From: Pseudomonadota bacterium
GTDB lineage: Bacteria; Pseudomonadota; Alphaproteobacteria; Sphingomonadales; Sphingomonadaceae
Direction of reading: 5' to 3'
DNA: 64,000 nt
NCBI GenBank assembly: GCA_023389105.1
Contig: JAEWEY010000004.1
Location: 434,001 to 498,000, forward strand
The position numbers and the translations under genes were made by a program. The notes under the pieces are model-generated. The model worked only from the letters and a program-made list of their open reading frames with translations. It had not been told where the DNA came from and did no database searches. Below, piece after piece: positions 25,528 to 34,423 of this stretch; within the stretch, counting starts at the first letter, position 1, and each line of letters opens with the position of its first letter.

Positions 25528-26075
25528 CGATCCCGGTCGAGTATTTCAAGGCGATCAAATGTTTGTCGATCGAGCTTCACCCGCACGTCTTCTCCATCGA
25601 CGCTGACGGCCCGCCAGGGCACCCGGCGGAGTGTCTCACCAATACCAGCGACGCCACCTTCGGAGATGACGATATAGTTCAACTGTCCGGTGCGGCAGCC
25701 AACCATCGCATCGATGCACTGGCCGAGCTTGGTATTCCCATCGCCTGCAGCCGCTTTTGTCAAAAGCGAGACGGGAAAGAGGCTTTCGCCCGGCGTGTCA
25801 TGGCTGACTTCCGCCGCGCTCCGAGCACCCTCCTCCACTTTCGCCTGGCGGCCGAGCCAACGCCAAATCCCGAAGACATTGAGGAGGGTCAGCACAATGT
25901 TGGTCCACAAAAGTGCCGGCTGGCCGGTCATCAGTCCGGCGGCGATCCAAGCCAACGAGCCGACGAGGAATACGCAAAAGCCATAACCCGTGATTCGCGA
26001 GCCCAGATTTGCAGCAGTCATTGAGGCGGCGATAATCGTCGCTGCGGTCGCGATCCAGGAAACGGTGTCAGCCAT
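25512..26075 (-). CDS. membrane protein with PRC-barrel-like C-terminal domain
   Basis: A 187-residue protein starting MADTVSWIATAATIIAASM. Three hydrophobic segments occupy about residues 5-80 and a soluble PRC-barrel-like domain the C-terminal half (SLLTKAAAGDGNTKLGQCIDAMVG, LNYIVISEGG). PRC-barrel domains occur in RNA-processing and membrane-adaptor proteins, so no specific role can be given. The ATG at 26075 is preferred to a GTG eight codons upstream because the protein family begins there; neither has a clear ribosome-binding site. It follows kup by about 30 bases. Confidence 0.7.
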   Translation of the reverse strand: MADTVSWIATAATIIAASMTAANLGSRITGYGFCVFLVGSLAWIAAGLMTGQPALLWTNIVLTLLNVFGIWRWLGRQAKVEEGARSAAEVSHDTPGESLFPVSLLTKAAAGDGNTKLGQCIDAMVGCRTGQLNYIVISEGGVAGIGETLRRVPWRAVSVDGEDVRVKLDRQTFDRLEILDRDRWPGR

Positions 26076-26105
26076 GGCGCCGGAATGCCCGGCGCCCACT
26101 TTGGT

Positions 26106-28046
26106 TCAGATTTCGACCTGGCTGCCAAGTTCGACGACGCGATTGGTCGGGAGTTTGAAGAACTCCATCGCACTTTCCGCATTGCGCAGCATCCATGCGA
26201 AAAGCTTTTCGCGCCAGATGGCCATTCCCGGTCTTGATGACGCGAGCAGTGTTTGCCGCGCGAGGAAGAAGCTGGTGTCCATCATCCTACACTGCGAGCC
26301 GATGTCCTTGAGTTGAGCGAGCGCTGTTGGAACGTCGATCTCTTCCATGAAACCATAGCGAAGGATGACGCGGTGGAAGCCAGATCCGTAGTGGCTGGTC
26401 TCCATTCGCTTTTCGAGCGGCACGTAGGGCACGTCTTCGATGCGGACGGTGAGCAGGATAACCCGCTCATGAAGAACTTTATTGTGCTTCAGATTATGCA
26501 GCAGCGCATGCGGCACGCCGCTTGCCGAGCTGGTCATGAAAACGGCGGTCCCAGGGACGCGCTGCGCGCTGGGCGCCGCCGACTTGATGAAGATCTCCAT
26601 CGGCAGGCTCGCTTCGTTCATCCGGCTGATCATCAGCTGACGACCTTTCGCCCACGTCGTCAGCAGGGTGAAGGCGATCCCGCCGATCAGCAGCGGAAAC
26701 CATCCGCCGGCGGGAATCTTAAGCAGGTTCGCCGACAAATAGGTGAAGTCGACCAGGAAGAAGAGCGCCAGCAACCCGCCCACGACGAAGCGGTTCCAGT
26801 TCCACATCTGACGGAGGACGACCGCGATCAGCACGGTGTCGATCAGCATCGCACCAGTGACGGCAATGCCGTAGGCGGCTGCCAGGTTTGAAGAACTGCG
26901 GAAGGTCAACACCAGCAGGATGACCATCACCATGAGCGCCCAGTTGACGATTGGGATGTAGATCTGGCCGGCCGCGCTTTCGCTGGTGTGGGCGATGCGC
27001 AGGCGTGGGACGAAGCCGAGCTGGATCGCCTGCTGAGTCACGGAGAACGCACCGGAGATGACGGCTTGGCTGGCAATCACCGTCGCCGCCGTGGCGAGCA
27101 ACACGAGTGGCAGCCGCCATTGGTCCGACGCCAGATAAAAGAACGGATCCCGGACAAGCGAAAGCGCGGTCTTCGGCTCGGCGGACAGAAGCATCGCGCC
27201 CTGCCCGAGGTAGTTCAACAGCAGTGCCGGCAGGACGAAGTAAATCCAGGAAATCTTGATTGGCCTGCGGCCGAAGTGGCCCATGTCCGCGTAGAGCGCT
27301 TCGGCCCCGGTGACGGCGAGCACCACAGAGCCCATGGCGATGAACGCGCGGACGAAATCCGACGTGAAGAAATGAACGGCATTCAGCGGATTGAGCATCG
27401 CCAGGATCACCGCGGGATGATCGAGGATGTGAATGACGCCCAGAACTGCGAGCGTCAGAAAATAGAGAAGCATGACCGGGCCGAACATCAGCCCCACCCG
27501 CGCCGTCCCGCGCGACTGGATCGTGAACAGGCCGACAAGAATGCCGATGGCGATGGGAACGACAAACGGCTCCAGCCCGGCGTTGACGGTCGTCAAGCCC
27601 TCCACCGCCGACAAGACCGAAATCGCCGGCGTAATCATCGAATCGCCATAGAATAGCGCGGTCGCGAACACGCCGAGCATGATCACCCCGCTGGTCCACT
27701 TCTTCTTGCCGGACAGGGTGCGATTGATCAGCGCCAGAAGCGCGAGGCTACCGCCCTCCCCCTTATTGTCGGCACGCATAATGATGCTGACGTATTTCAG
27801 CGTCACGATGATCATCATCGACCAGAAAATGAGGCTGAGAACGCCGAAGATGTGAAGCTGGTCGACCTTCAGCTCATGATGACCCGCGAAGGTCTCTCGG
27901 AAAGCGTAGATCGGCGACGTACCGATATCGCCATAGACGATACCGATGGCGCCGATGACGAGCTTGTATAGCGGTCCATGAGCATGGCCGTGCGCAGTGT
28001 CCTGCGGCGCCTCGGTCGTGGCGCCTCCCGTGGGGGTAATGCTCAT
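26106..28046 (-). CDS. kup: low-affinity potassium uptake protein
   Basis: A 646-residue K+:H+ symporter of the KUP/HAK/KT family with about 12 membrane segments (about 28-460) and a C-terminal cytosolic domain. The family signature YGDIGTSPIYAFRE is near residue 39, with GEGGSLALLALI at about 97-108. It is divergent from ald over a 177-base gap in which I see no riboswitch. PRC-barrel and 2H-phosphoesterase genes follow on the same strand. Confidence 0.96.
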   Translation of the reverse strand: MSITPTGGATTEAPQDTAHGHAHGPLYKLVIGAIGIVYGDIGTSPIYAFRETFAGHHELKVDQLHIFGVLSLIFWSMMIIVTLKYVSIIMRADNKGEGGSLALLALINRTLSGKKKWTSGVIMLGVFATALFYGDSMITPAISVLSAVEGLTTVNAGLEPFVVPIAIGILVGLFTIQSRGTARVGLMFGPVMLLYFLTLAVLGVIHILDHPAVILAMLNPLNAVHFFTSDFVRAFIAMGSVVLAVTGAEALYADMGHFGRRPIKISWIYFVLPALLLNYLGQGAMLLSAEPKTALSLVRDPFFYLASDQWRLPLVLLATAATVIASQAVISGAFSVTQQAIQLGFVPRLRIAHTSESAAGQIYIPIVNWALMVMVILLVLTFRSSSNLAAAYGIAVTGAMLIDTVLIAVVLRQMWNWNRFVVGGLLALFFLVDFTYLSANLLKIPAGGWFPLLIGGIAFTLLTTWAKGRQLMISRMNEASLPMEIFIKSAAPSAQRVPGTAVFMTSSASGVPHALLHNLKHNKVLHERVILLTVRIEDVPYVPLEKRMETSHYGSGFHRVILRYGFMEEIDVPTALAQLKDIGSQCRMMDTSFFLARQTLLASSRPGMAIWREKLFAWMLRNAESAMEFFKLPTNRVVELGSQVEI

Positions 28047-28223
28047 GTGGTGCGGTTCAAACCCGGCAGACTGCGAACTTGCATTCCTAAAACCGCCTTC
28101 GACACGCTCGTCTGCGGAGTGCGCCGGATAGCACCGCCGTTTCGGCCCCGCAATCGCAGGGGACAGCCAGGAAAAGCCGGTCTATAGGCCCGCGCAAACA
28201 TCACCATCGGAGAGAACGACGTA

Positions 28224-29330
28224 ATGCGCATCGGGGTGCCAAAAGAGATCAAGGTCCATGAATATCGCGTGGGTCTCACGCCGGCTTCGGTCGCGGAACT
28301 GATCGCGCACGGCCACGAAGTCGTGGTCGAAACCAAGGCGGGCGATGGCATCGATTGCCCGGACCACACTTATGAAAAGGTTGGCGCGAAGATCCTTCTC
28401 GACGCGGCGTCGGTGTTCAAGGCCGCGGACATGATCGTCAAGGTCAAGGAGCCGCAGCAGTCTGAAATCGCGCTGCTCGAGCCCCGGCACATCCTCTTTA
28501 CCTACTTGCACCTCGCCGCAGACAAGCCGCAAGCGGAAGGTTTGATGAAGTCCGGCGCGACTTGCATCGCATATGAAACGGTGACGTCCCGCAATGGTTC
28601 GCTGCCGCTGCTGAAGCCGATGAGCGAGGTCGCAGGCCGCATGTCGGTTCAGGTCGGCGCGCACTATCTGGAAAAGGAACAGGGCGGGCGCGGCGTGCTG
28701 CTCGGCGGCGTTCCGGGTGTTGCGCCGGCCAAGGTTGCGATCCTCGGCGGCGGCGTGTCGGGGGTGAATGCCGCGCAGATGGCGACCGGCATGCGCGCTG
28801 ACGTCACTATTTACGACATCAACAACGACCGCCTGGCCGAGCTGGACATGTTCTTCTCAAGCCAGATCAAGACCGCCTACGCTTCGCGCGCGGCGATCGC
28901 GAATGCTGTCAAGGAGGCCGAGCTGGTCATCGGCGCGGTGCTCGTTCCCGGTGCCGCGGCGCCGAAGCTCGTCACGCGTGAAATGCTGAAGACGATGAAG
29001 CGCGGATCGGTGCTGGTCGACATCGCGATCGACCAGGGCGGTTGCTTCGAGACCAGTCATGCGACGACGCATGCCGATCCGGTCTACGAGGTCGACGGCA
29101 TCATCCATTATTGCGTGGCGAACATGCCGGGCGCGGTTGCCCGGACCAGCGCATTCGCACTGAATAACGCGACCCTGCCATTCGCGATCAAGATCGCGAA
29201 TCTCGGCGCGGAAGAAGCAATGAAGCAGGACCCGCATCTCGCAATGGGCCTCAACGTTTCGGGCGGCAAAATACGCCACGAAGCGGTCGCCGAAGCGCTC
29301 GACCTGACTTACGAGCCGGTAGCGGCATAA
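28224..29330 (+). CDS. ald: alanine dehydrogenase
   Basis: A 368-residue NAD-dependent enzyme interconverting alanine and pyruvate plus ammonia. The N-terminus MRIGVPKEIKVHEYRVG carries the substrate-binding arginine, KVKEPQ contains the catalytic lysine region, and the Rossmann motif is ILGGGVSGVNAAQMA (about 173-187). YCVANMPGAVARTS near the C-terminus is diagnostic. The ATG is preceded by GGAGAGAA. The DUF3072 gene downstream has its own promoter. Confidence 0.97.
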   Translation: MRIGVPKEIKVHEYRVGLTPASVAELIAHGHEVVVETKAGDGIDCPDHTYEKVGAKILLDAASVFKAADMIVKVKEPQQSEIALLEPRHILFTYLHLAADKPQAEGLMKSGATCIAYETVTSRNGSLPLLKPMSEVAGRMSVQVGAHYLEKEQGGRGVLLGGVPGVAPAKVAILGGGVSGVNAAQMATGMRADVTIYDINNDRLAELDMFFSSQIKTAYASRAAIANAVKEAELVIGAVLVPGAAAPKLVTREMLKTMKRGSVLVDIAIDQGGCFETSHATTHADPVYEVDGIIHYCVANMPGAVARTSAFALNNATLPFAIKIANLGAEEAMKQDPHLAMGLNVSGGKIRHEAVAEALDLTYEPVAA

Positions 29331-29331
29331 C

Positions 29332-29357
29332 GGAACACAAAGGGAACACTCGGCGTT
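29332..29357 (+). promoter_or_regulatory. perfect EcfG-type promoter of the DUF3072 gene
   Basis: GGAAC at 29332-29336, 17 bases, then CGTT at 29354-29357: an exact match to the EcfG consensus. It begins two bases after the ald stop codon and ends 34 bases before the DUF3072 ATG. Confidence 0.75.
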
Positions 29358-29391
29358 GGTGCACCGATCAAGTGATTGAAAAGGCGCATCA

Positions 29392-29616
29392 ATGTCGACC
29401 CACATTCCGACCGATCCCAAGCAGCATCCGACCGGGAATGCCGAGAAGAACCCTGACGATTGGGTAACGGGCGACGAACCCATGACCGGTGCGCAAGCGT
29501 CCTACCTGCAGACACTTAGTGAAGAGGCCGGCGCTGAATTCGAACCCGATCTTTCGAAGGCTGATGCGTCGAAACGGATCGACGAACTACAGGCGGTTAC
29601 AGGGCGCGGCGACTAG
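29392..29616 (+). CDS. DUF3072 small protein
   Basis: A 74-residue hydrophilic protein. The segment DPKQHPTGNAEKNPDDWVTGDEPMTGAQASYLQTL, seen in parts at residues 7-42, and the DLSKADASKRIDELQ helix (about 53-67) match DUF3072. The family has no known function and resembles small stress-induced alphaproteobacterial proteins. A perfect EcfG-type promoter directly upstream supports general-stress expression. The stop interlocks with that of ccmI as CTAG at 29613-29616. Confidence 0.85.
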   Translation: MSTHIPTDPKQHPTGNAEKNPDDWVTGDEPMTGAQASYLQTLSEEAGAEFEPDLSKADASKRIDELQAVTGRGD

Positions 29617-30242
29617 CGACGAAGCGCCGGCTTCTGCTCGCGCGGAACGTTGCTGAGCGCTGCGACGCCCTGCTCAACCAGCGGGCGCCACTGCGCGTTC
29701 GGCGGCGCAGTCGCGAGGATGCCGTTCCACATACTGATCGCGCCTTCACGATCCCCAGACCGCGCCATCGCAAGGCCATAAAAGAACGCCGGCGCCGGAT
29801 AACCCGGCGCAAGTTGTGCGGCTCGGCGATAGGCCATCTCGGCGGGCGGCGTCAGGCCATGGGCATGATCGACCAAGGCGTTGCCTAAGCCGATCCAGAT
29901 TTGCGGATCGCCTGGGTAACGGCGCGCAGCGTTTTGGAGAATACCGACAGCGTCTTTGCTCTTGCCGTCGCGGGCGAGGGCCTCGGACATCCGCAGCCAG
30001 CTTTCCGCCGCGGTAAAGTGGCCGAAAAACGCATGTCGCGCATCCGTCAGGGGGAATGCGTCGCTTTTGTCGACCTGCTCGGCGGGCGCGGCAGGCAGAT
30101 TCGGTCGACCCTGCAGCGCGTAACCGGACGCGCCGACCAGCAGTGCCGCGGCGCTGGCGGTAAGCAGGCCGCCGCGCACGCGCTGGATCCAGATCAAGCC
30201 AATGCTGATCGCCAGCAGGAGCCCCAGGACGAGCCAACCCAT
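29613..30242 (-). CDS. ccmI: cytochrome c maturation TPR protein CcmI/CycH-like
   Basis: A 209-residue protein with an N-terminal membrane helix (about 1-18), a second hydrophobic stretch (about 24-40) and periplasmic TPR units (AESWLRMSEALARDGKSKDA, GLGNALVDHAHG). CcmI-type proteins hold apocytochrome c for haem ligation. The start at 30242 is chosen because it overlaps the ccmH stop as TGATG; a longer reading to 30323 would run through ccmH. It is the last gene of the ccm operon. Confidence 0.85.
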   Translation of the reverse strand: MGWLVLGLLLAISIGLIWIQRVRGGLLTASAAALLVGASGYALQGRPNLPAAPAEQVDKSDAFPLTDARHAFFGHFTAAESWLRMSEALARDGKSKDAVGILQNAARRYPGDPQIWIGLGNALVDHAHGLTPPAEMAYRRAAQLAPGYPAPAFFYGLAMARSGDREGAISMWNGILATAPPNAQWRPLVEQGVAALSNVPREQKPALRR

Positions 30243-30655
30243 CAGCCCTGGCCCCGCCCGAACTTGACTCGGCGGCCTACCAACCACCCTCCCGCAAACA
30301 ACAGCGCGATGGGCAGCAGCCACAGCGGCCAGGCGGCCGGCTCGGCAGTCGGCTTGTAGCTGATCCAGCTTCCATATCGCTCAACCAACCAAGAACGAAT
30401 GGCTGAGGGCTGTTCCCCCGCTGCAATGCGACGACGGACGAGGTCGCGCATGTCGCCGGCAAGTTCAGCATCGGAGTCGGCGATGGATTGACCTTGGCAC
30501 ACCAGACATCGGATTTCGTTCATCAGGCCCTGCGCGCGCGCTTCCTGCTTTGCGTCGGGAAGTTGACGGTTGGCCCAATAGGCCGGTGGGAGATCGCTGT
30601 CGGCGAACGCGGGCGCGGCGAGCAGCAGGATCAAGGCGAGGATCGCCGGTCTCAC
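30242..30655 (-). CDS. ccmH: cytochrome c-type biogenesis protein CcmH
   Basis: A 137-residue protein with a signal peptide (about 1-18), the redox motif RCLVC (about 49-53, the LRCxxC equivalent), and one C-terminal membrane helix (about 108-126). CcmH reduces the CxxCH cysteines of apocytochrome c with CcmG. This is the short, NrfF-like form; the TPR half is the separate ccmI gene downstream. ATGA-type overlap with ccmG. Confidence 0.93.
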   Translation of the reverse strand: MRPAILALILLLAAPAFADSDLPPAYWANRQLPDAKQEARAQGLMNEIRCLVCQGQSIADSDAELAGDMRDLVRRRIAAGEQPSAIRSWLVERYGSWISYKPTAEPAAWPLWLLPIALLFAGGWLVGRRVKFGRGQG

Positions 30656-31179
30656 TTTAGCGCCTCGAGTTGGGCGATCACGCCCGGGATATTCGCCTTC
30701 GTCAGCGGGCCAACATATTGGTGTCTGATCACCCCACGCCCGTCGACCACGAACGTCTCCGGCACGCCGGATGATCCCAACGAAATCTGTATCGCCGACT
30801 GCGGGTCGTTCCCGATGCGCTGGTAAGGGTCGCCGTGACTGTTGAGGAAAGTTTGGACCGCTATCGGACGGTCACGAACCGCAATCGCATCGATTGCCAC
30901 GCCACGCCGCTTTAACTCTTCGAGCACCGGAGCTTCGCCAATGCACGGAACGCACCAGCTCGCGAAAATATTAAGCAGCCGTGGCTTTCCGGCGGCAAGA
31001 TCCGACGCGCTTAAACCGGCTTTCCCAAGTACCATCGGCGGCAACGTGAAATTCGGTAAAGACCGCTCGACAAGCTGAGATCGAACCGCAGGATCGGCGG
31101 GCTTGATCAAGCGCCATGCGAAGGTCGACACCAACCATAGCAGCAAGATGATCGGGATCAGGCGAAGACCGCGACTCAT
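30652..31179 (-). CDS. ccmG: thiol:disulfide interchange protein CcmG/DsbE
   Basis: A 175-residue membrane-anchored thioredoxin-fold protein. Membrane helix at about 5-22, active site WCVPC in NIFASWCVPCIGEAP (about 72-86), and a cis-proline region SSGVPETFVVDG. It delivers reductant to CcmH and apocytochrome c in the periplasm. The ATG at 31179 is chosen because it overlaps the ccmF stop as ATGA; the longer frame to 31332 lies inside ccmF. Confidence 0.93.
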   Translation of the reverse strand: MSRGLRLIPIILLLWLVSTFAWRLIKPADPAVRSQLVERSLPNFTLPPMVLGKAGLSASDLAAGKPRLLNIFASWCVPCIGEAPVLEELKRRGVAIDAIAVRDRPIAVQTFLNSHGDPYQRIGNDPQSAIQISLGSSGVPETFVVDGRGVIRHQYVGPLTKANIPGVIAQLEALK

Positions 31180-33107
31180 GCGTAGCGCTCGCGACGCCAA
31201 TCCGACGACGAACCTCGCCGACGCATCCGCCAGAGCCGTCCCCCCAACGCGAGCGCGCCACCAAATGCGATCAGAAACCCGCCCGCCCAGATCAACGTCA
31301 CGAATGGTTTCCACCAAAGCCGCACCTGCCAACCACCGGATGGATCGGCCTTGCCGAGAACCGTATAAAGCTGCCCGTTCCAGAACGTGTCGATCGCAGC
31401 TTCGTTAGTTTCGGTGATCGGATCGGTGAAATATCGGGTCTGCGGGTGAAGAAAAAGCGGGCCGGAGCCCCGGCTTGCGCGCAACTGCGCTTCGATCGCT
31501 GTCCAATTCTGCCCGGCGGTCGGCGTAACGTCCTCGAGTTGAACGAGCCATGGGCCAACTTTGACCGTTTCGCCGAGTTGAACCACGGCAAGGCGCTCAC
31601 TCGTGAAAGCAGCATTTGAGGCCATGCCGGCCAGCGACACAGCAATACCCAGGTGCGCAACGACCATGCCCCAAGTCGCGAGCGGTGCGCGTAAGGGATT
31701 ACGGCCGAGCAGCGGCAGAATGCTGGAAGCCGCGAGGAATGCGGCGACGGCGAATCCGAAACGCGACAACAGGCTAATGCTGGCCGAGATAATTAATGTG
31801 ATGACGAAAGCGGTAACGCCGAGAAGCGCGGGGATTTTCAGCTTCGCGAGCACAGGGCGTCGCTCCCGCCGCCAACTGAGCAGCGGACCGACACCCACGA
31901 GGGCCGCCAGAACGAGCGCGAGGGGGCCGGCGACTGCGTTGAAATAAGGTGCACCGACCGACATCTTCTCGCCGCTGATCCCCTCGACGAAGAGCGGATA
32001 AAGCGTGCCCAGAAAGACAATGCCCAAGATGACGCTAAGGATCAGGTTGTTAAGGACCAGCCCGGTTTCGCGGCTGATGAACTGGAACGGTGCCCCCTCT
32101 TTGAGCGTCGCCCCGCGCCACGCGAACAGGGCAAACGCCGCGCCGACATAGATGGTCAGCAATGCCAGCAGGAAGGTTCCGCGCTCTGGATCGATCGCAA
32201 ACGCGTGGACCGACGTCAGAATGCCGGAGCGCACCAGGAAAGTCCCGACCATGGACATGGAGAAGGCAATCACTGCCAGCATCATTGTCCACGCCTTGAG
32301 CGCGCCGCGCGCCGCGAGAACGTTGATGGAATGCAGCAAGGCTGTCGCCGCTAGCCAAGGCATTAGGGACGCGTTTTCTACCGGATCCCAAAACCAGTAG
32401 CCCCCCCAGCCAAGCTCGTAATAAGCCCAGTAGCTTCCGGCCGTAATGCCGATTGTGAGAAACACCCAGGCACCTAGCACCCAGGGTCGCATGGCGCGAG
32501 CCAGGCGGCTGTCGACCTCGTTGGTGAGCAGCGCGCCGACGGCGAGGCTGAAGGCCACCGACAAGCCAACGTAGCCGAGGTAGAGCGTCGGGGGGTGGAA
32601 GGCGAGCCCCGGGTCCTGCAGCAGTGGGTTAAGGCCCTGCCCGTTCGGCGGCGCTGGGAACAGGCGCTTGAACGGGTTCGAAGCGATCAACAAGAAGGCA
32701 TAAAAGCCGATGGCGAGGACCGCCTGGCTGCCCAGGCCTGCAATTAAGGTTCGCTCGGAAAGCTTGCGCGAGAATAGCGCTAGAAACGCCCCGGATACGG
32801 AGAGGATGGTAACCCACATCAGCATCGAGCCCTCGTGGTTCCCCCAGGCTCCTGCGATCTTGTAGATGAGAGGCTTGTCGCTGTGGCTGTTGGCGAAGAC
32901 AAGCGCGACGGACATGTCGCTACGGGCGAAAACCATAATTAGCGCCGCGAAGGCAATAACCGTCAGCAGCCCTTGAGAGACGGCAACGGCTCGCATCGGT
33001 CGGGCGACCGGCACATCACTGCGCAATGCGAGAACCATCAGGACTAACTGATAAATGGCTAGGCCAGCTGCCAGCCAAAGCGCCGCGAGGCCCGCCTCCG
33101 CGATCAT
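31176..33107 (-). CDS. ccmF: cytochrome c haem lyase subunit CcmF
   Basis: A 643-residue polytopic membrane protein, core of the System I haem ligase. The tryptophan-rich haem-binding motif WGGYWFWDPVENASLMPWL is at about residues 234-252; conserved periplasmic histidines flank it. The coding strand has a run of seven G at that motif (32401-32407), a potential slippage site but in frame here. It is coupled by four-base overlaps to ccmE and ccmG. Confidence 0.97.
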   Translation of the reverse strand: MIAEAGLAALWLAAGLAIYQLVLMVLALRSDVPVARPMRAVAVSQGLLTVIAFAALIMVFARSDMSVALVFANSHSDKPLIYKIAGAWGNHEGSMLMWVTILSVSGAFLALFSRKLSERTLIAGLGSQAVLAIGFYAFLLIASNPFKRLFPAPPNGQGLNPLLQDPGLAFHPPTLYLGYVGLSVAFSLAVGALLTNEVDSRLARAMRPWVLGAWVFLTIGITAGSYWAYYELGWGGYWFWDPVENASLMPWLAATALLHSINVLAARGALKAWTMMLAVIAFSMSMVGTFLVRSGILTSVHAFAIDPERGTFLLALLTIYVGAAFALFAWRGATLKEGAPFQFISRETGLVLNNLILSVILGIVFLGTLYPLFVEGISGEKMSVGAPYFNAVAGPLALVLAALVGVGPLLSWRRERRPVLAKLKIPALLGVTAFVITLIISASISLLSRFGFAVAAFLAASSILPLLGRNPLRAPLATWGMVVAHLGIAVSLAGMASNAAFTSERLAVVQLGETVKVGPWLVQLEDVTPTAGQNWTAIEAQLRASRGSGPLFLHPQTRYFTDPITETNEAAIDTFWNGQLYTVLGKADPSGGWQVRLWWKPFVTLIWAGGFLIAFGGALALGGRLWRMRRRGSSSDWRRERYA

Positions 33108-33544
33108 TTCTCCAGCGTCTTCCCGACCTTGTGCTCAGCTGAGAGGTTGCCGAGTTGCGGTGGCATGTAACGCTCGTCGTGCTTGGCGAGAATGGTGTCA
33201 GCGACGAATGTGTCCCCATGCATCCGGCCCTCGGCGACGGCGCCGCTACCTTCGCGGAATAGGTCTGGGACGATGCCTCGATACGTCACCGGCGTTGCGG
33301 CCTTCCCGTCCGTCAATCTGAATCGGATCGTGACTCCGTCGGGCGCGCGCTGAATCGAGCCCGTTTCAACCATGCCGCCTAGCCGTATTGCCTGCCCGCC
33401 GGCGGCCTTACCGGCTGTGATGTCAGCTGGCGTGTAGAAGTAGGATGCTCGATCGCGCAGACCCCACATAGCAAGGAGGACCGCCAGCAGCACGGCGGCG
33501 ATTGCTGCGCAGACCAGCGCCAGCCGCTGGTTCTTGGGCCTCAC
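33104..33544 (-). CDS. ccmE: haem chaperone CcmE
   Basis: A 146-residue protein with one N-terminal membrane helix (about 8-28) and a periplasmic OB-fold. The haem-binding histidine is expected in the LAKHDERYMPP block (about 123-133), the family's conserved motif. CcmE carries haem from CcmC to CcmF. The start is GTG at 33544, overlapping the ccmD stop as GTGA; the longer frame to 33631 lies inside ccmD. Confidence 0.93.
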   Translation of the reverse strand: MRPKNQRLALVCAAIAAVLLAVLLAMWGLRDRASYFYTPADITAGKAAGGQAIRLGGMVETGSIQRAPDGVTIRFRLTDGKAATPVTYRGIVPDLFREGSGAVAEGRMHGDTFVADTILAKHDERYMPPQLGNLSAEHKVGKTLEK

Positions 33545-33669
33545 CGCCGAGTGAGCGCGTCGGCCGCGGCCTCGGCCCGGCGCATGGTCAGGAGGGCCCA
33601 CATTACCAACGCGCCCGTGAAGACGACGCAAACGCTGTAGGCGGCGATTACGAACGGCCAGGGGTTCAC
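33541..33669 (-). CDS. ccmD: haem exporter protein CcmD (42 residues)
   Basis: A very short gene. The translation begins with GTG as MNPWPFVIAAYSVC, continues with a single membrane helix, and ends MRRAEAAADALTRR. This matches CcmD, the small inner-membrane protein that joins the CcmABC release complex. GTGA overlaps join it both to the ccmC stop at 33666-33669 and to the ccmE start at 33541-33544, which fixes both boundaries. Confidence 0.92.
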   Translation of the reverse strand: MNPWPFVIAAYSVCVVFTGALVMWALLTMRRAEAAADALTRR

Positions 33670-34379
33670 GCGCTCAGTCTCCGCATACGTGCTTCCACCT
33701 TCGTCTCAGCAAGCTCGGCGCGCATGCGCATCAGCGCCACCGCAGTGAACAGGCAGGTGAACCCAATCATTGTCAGCGGAAGCGGCCACAACAGGGAGTT
33801 GTCGATCGACGATCCTGTCACAGTGATGCTCTGGCCTTGGTGGAGCGTTCGCCACCAGAGCACCGAATAATGAATGATCGGCAGGTTAACCGCGCCAACC
33901 AGCCCATAGATGGCCGCAATGCGACCCTCTCCACCACGCTCGCGCTCGGCCGATGCCAGCGCGATGTAGCCGAGATACATGAAGAACAGCACCAGCATTG
34001 ACGTCAGCCGGCCGTCCCATTCCCACCACGTGCCCCAGGTCGGGCGGCCCCAGATGGATCCGGTGACCAGGCAGATGCCAGCGAAGACTGCGCCTGCAGG
34101 AGCGACTGCCCGGCCGGCGATCGTTGCCAGCGGGTGGCGCCATACGATCTGGCTAATGGATGCCGCGGCGATCCCCGCCCACCCTGCCATGCCCAGCCAC
34201 GCTGCCGGTACGTGGATGTAAAGAATGCGAACAGTATCGCCCTGGAGATAGTCAGGCGGCGTGAGAAAAAGGCCCGCCGCCATTCCCACGAGCGCGAGCG
34301 ACAGGCCGATCAGCAACGACCAGGTCGTTACCGGCCGCGCGAGACGCAGAAACCGTGCAGGGTTCGCTAGGGCATGCAT
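33666..34379 (-). CDS. ccmC: haem transporter permease CcmC
   Basis: A 237-residue protein with six membrane helices and the tryptophan-rich WGRPTWGTWWEWDGRLTS motif (about 115-132) that presents haem to CcmE. Histidines HVPAAW and HYSVLWWRTLH flank it, as in the family. It is first of a seven-gene operon ccmC-D-E-F-G-H-I in which every junction overlaps. The ATP-binding partners ccmA and ccmB are not in the window. Confidence 0.95.
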   Translation of the reverse strand: MHALANPARFLRLARPVTTWSLLIGLSLALVGMAAGLFLTPPDYLQGDTVRILYIHVPAAWLGMAGWAGIAAASISQIVWRHPLATIAGRAVAPAGAVFAGICLVTGSIWGRPTWGTWWEWDGRLTSMLVLFFMYLGYIALASAERERGGEGRIAAIYGLVGAVNLPIIHYSVLWWRTLHQGQSITVTGSSIDNSLLWPLPLTMIGFTCLFTAVALMRMRAELAETKVEARMRRLSA

Positions 34380-34423
34380 TGCAGCTTCAGTCTTTGCGAG
34401 GGCCCGCGCTCCGGCGCAATCGC

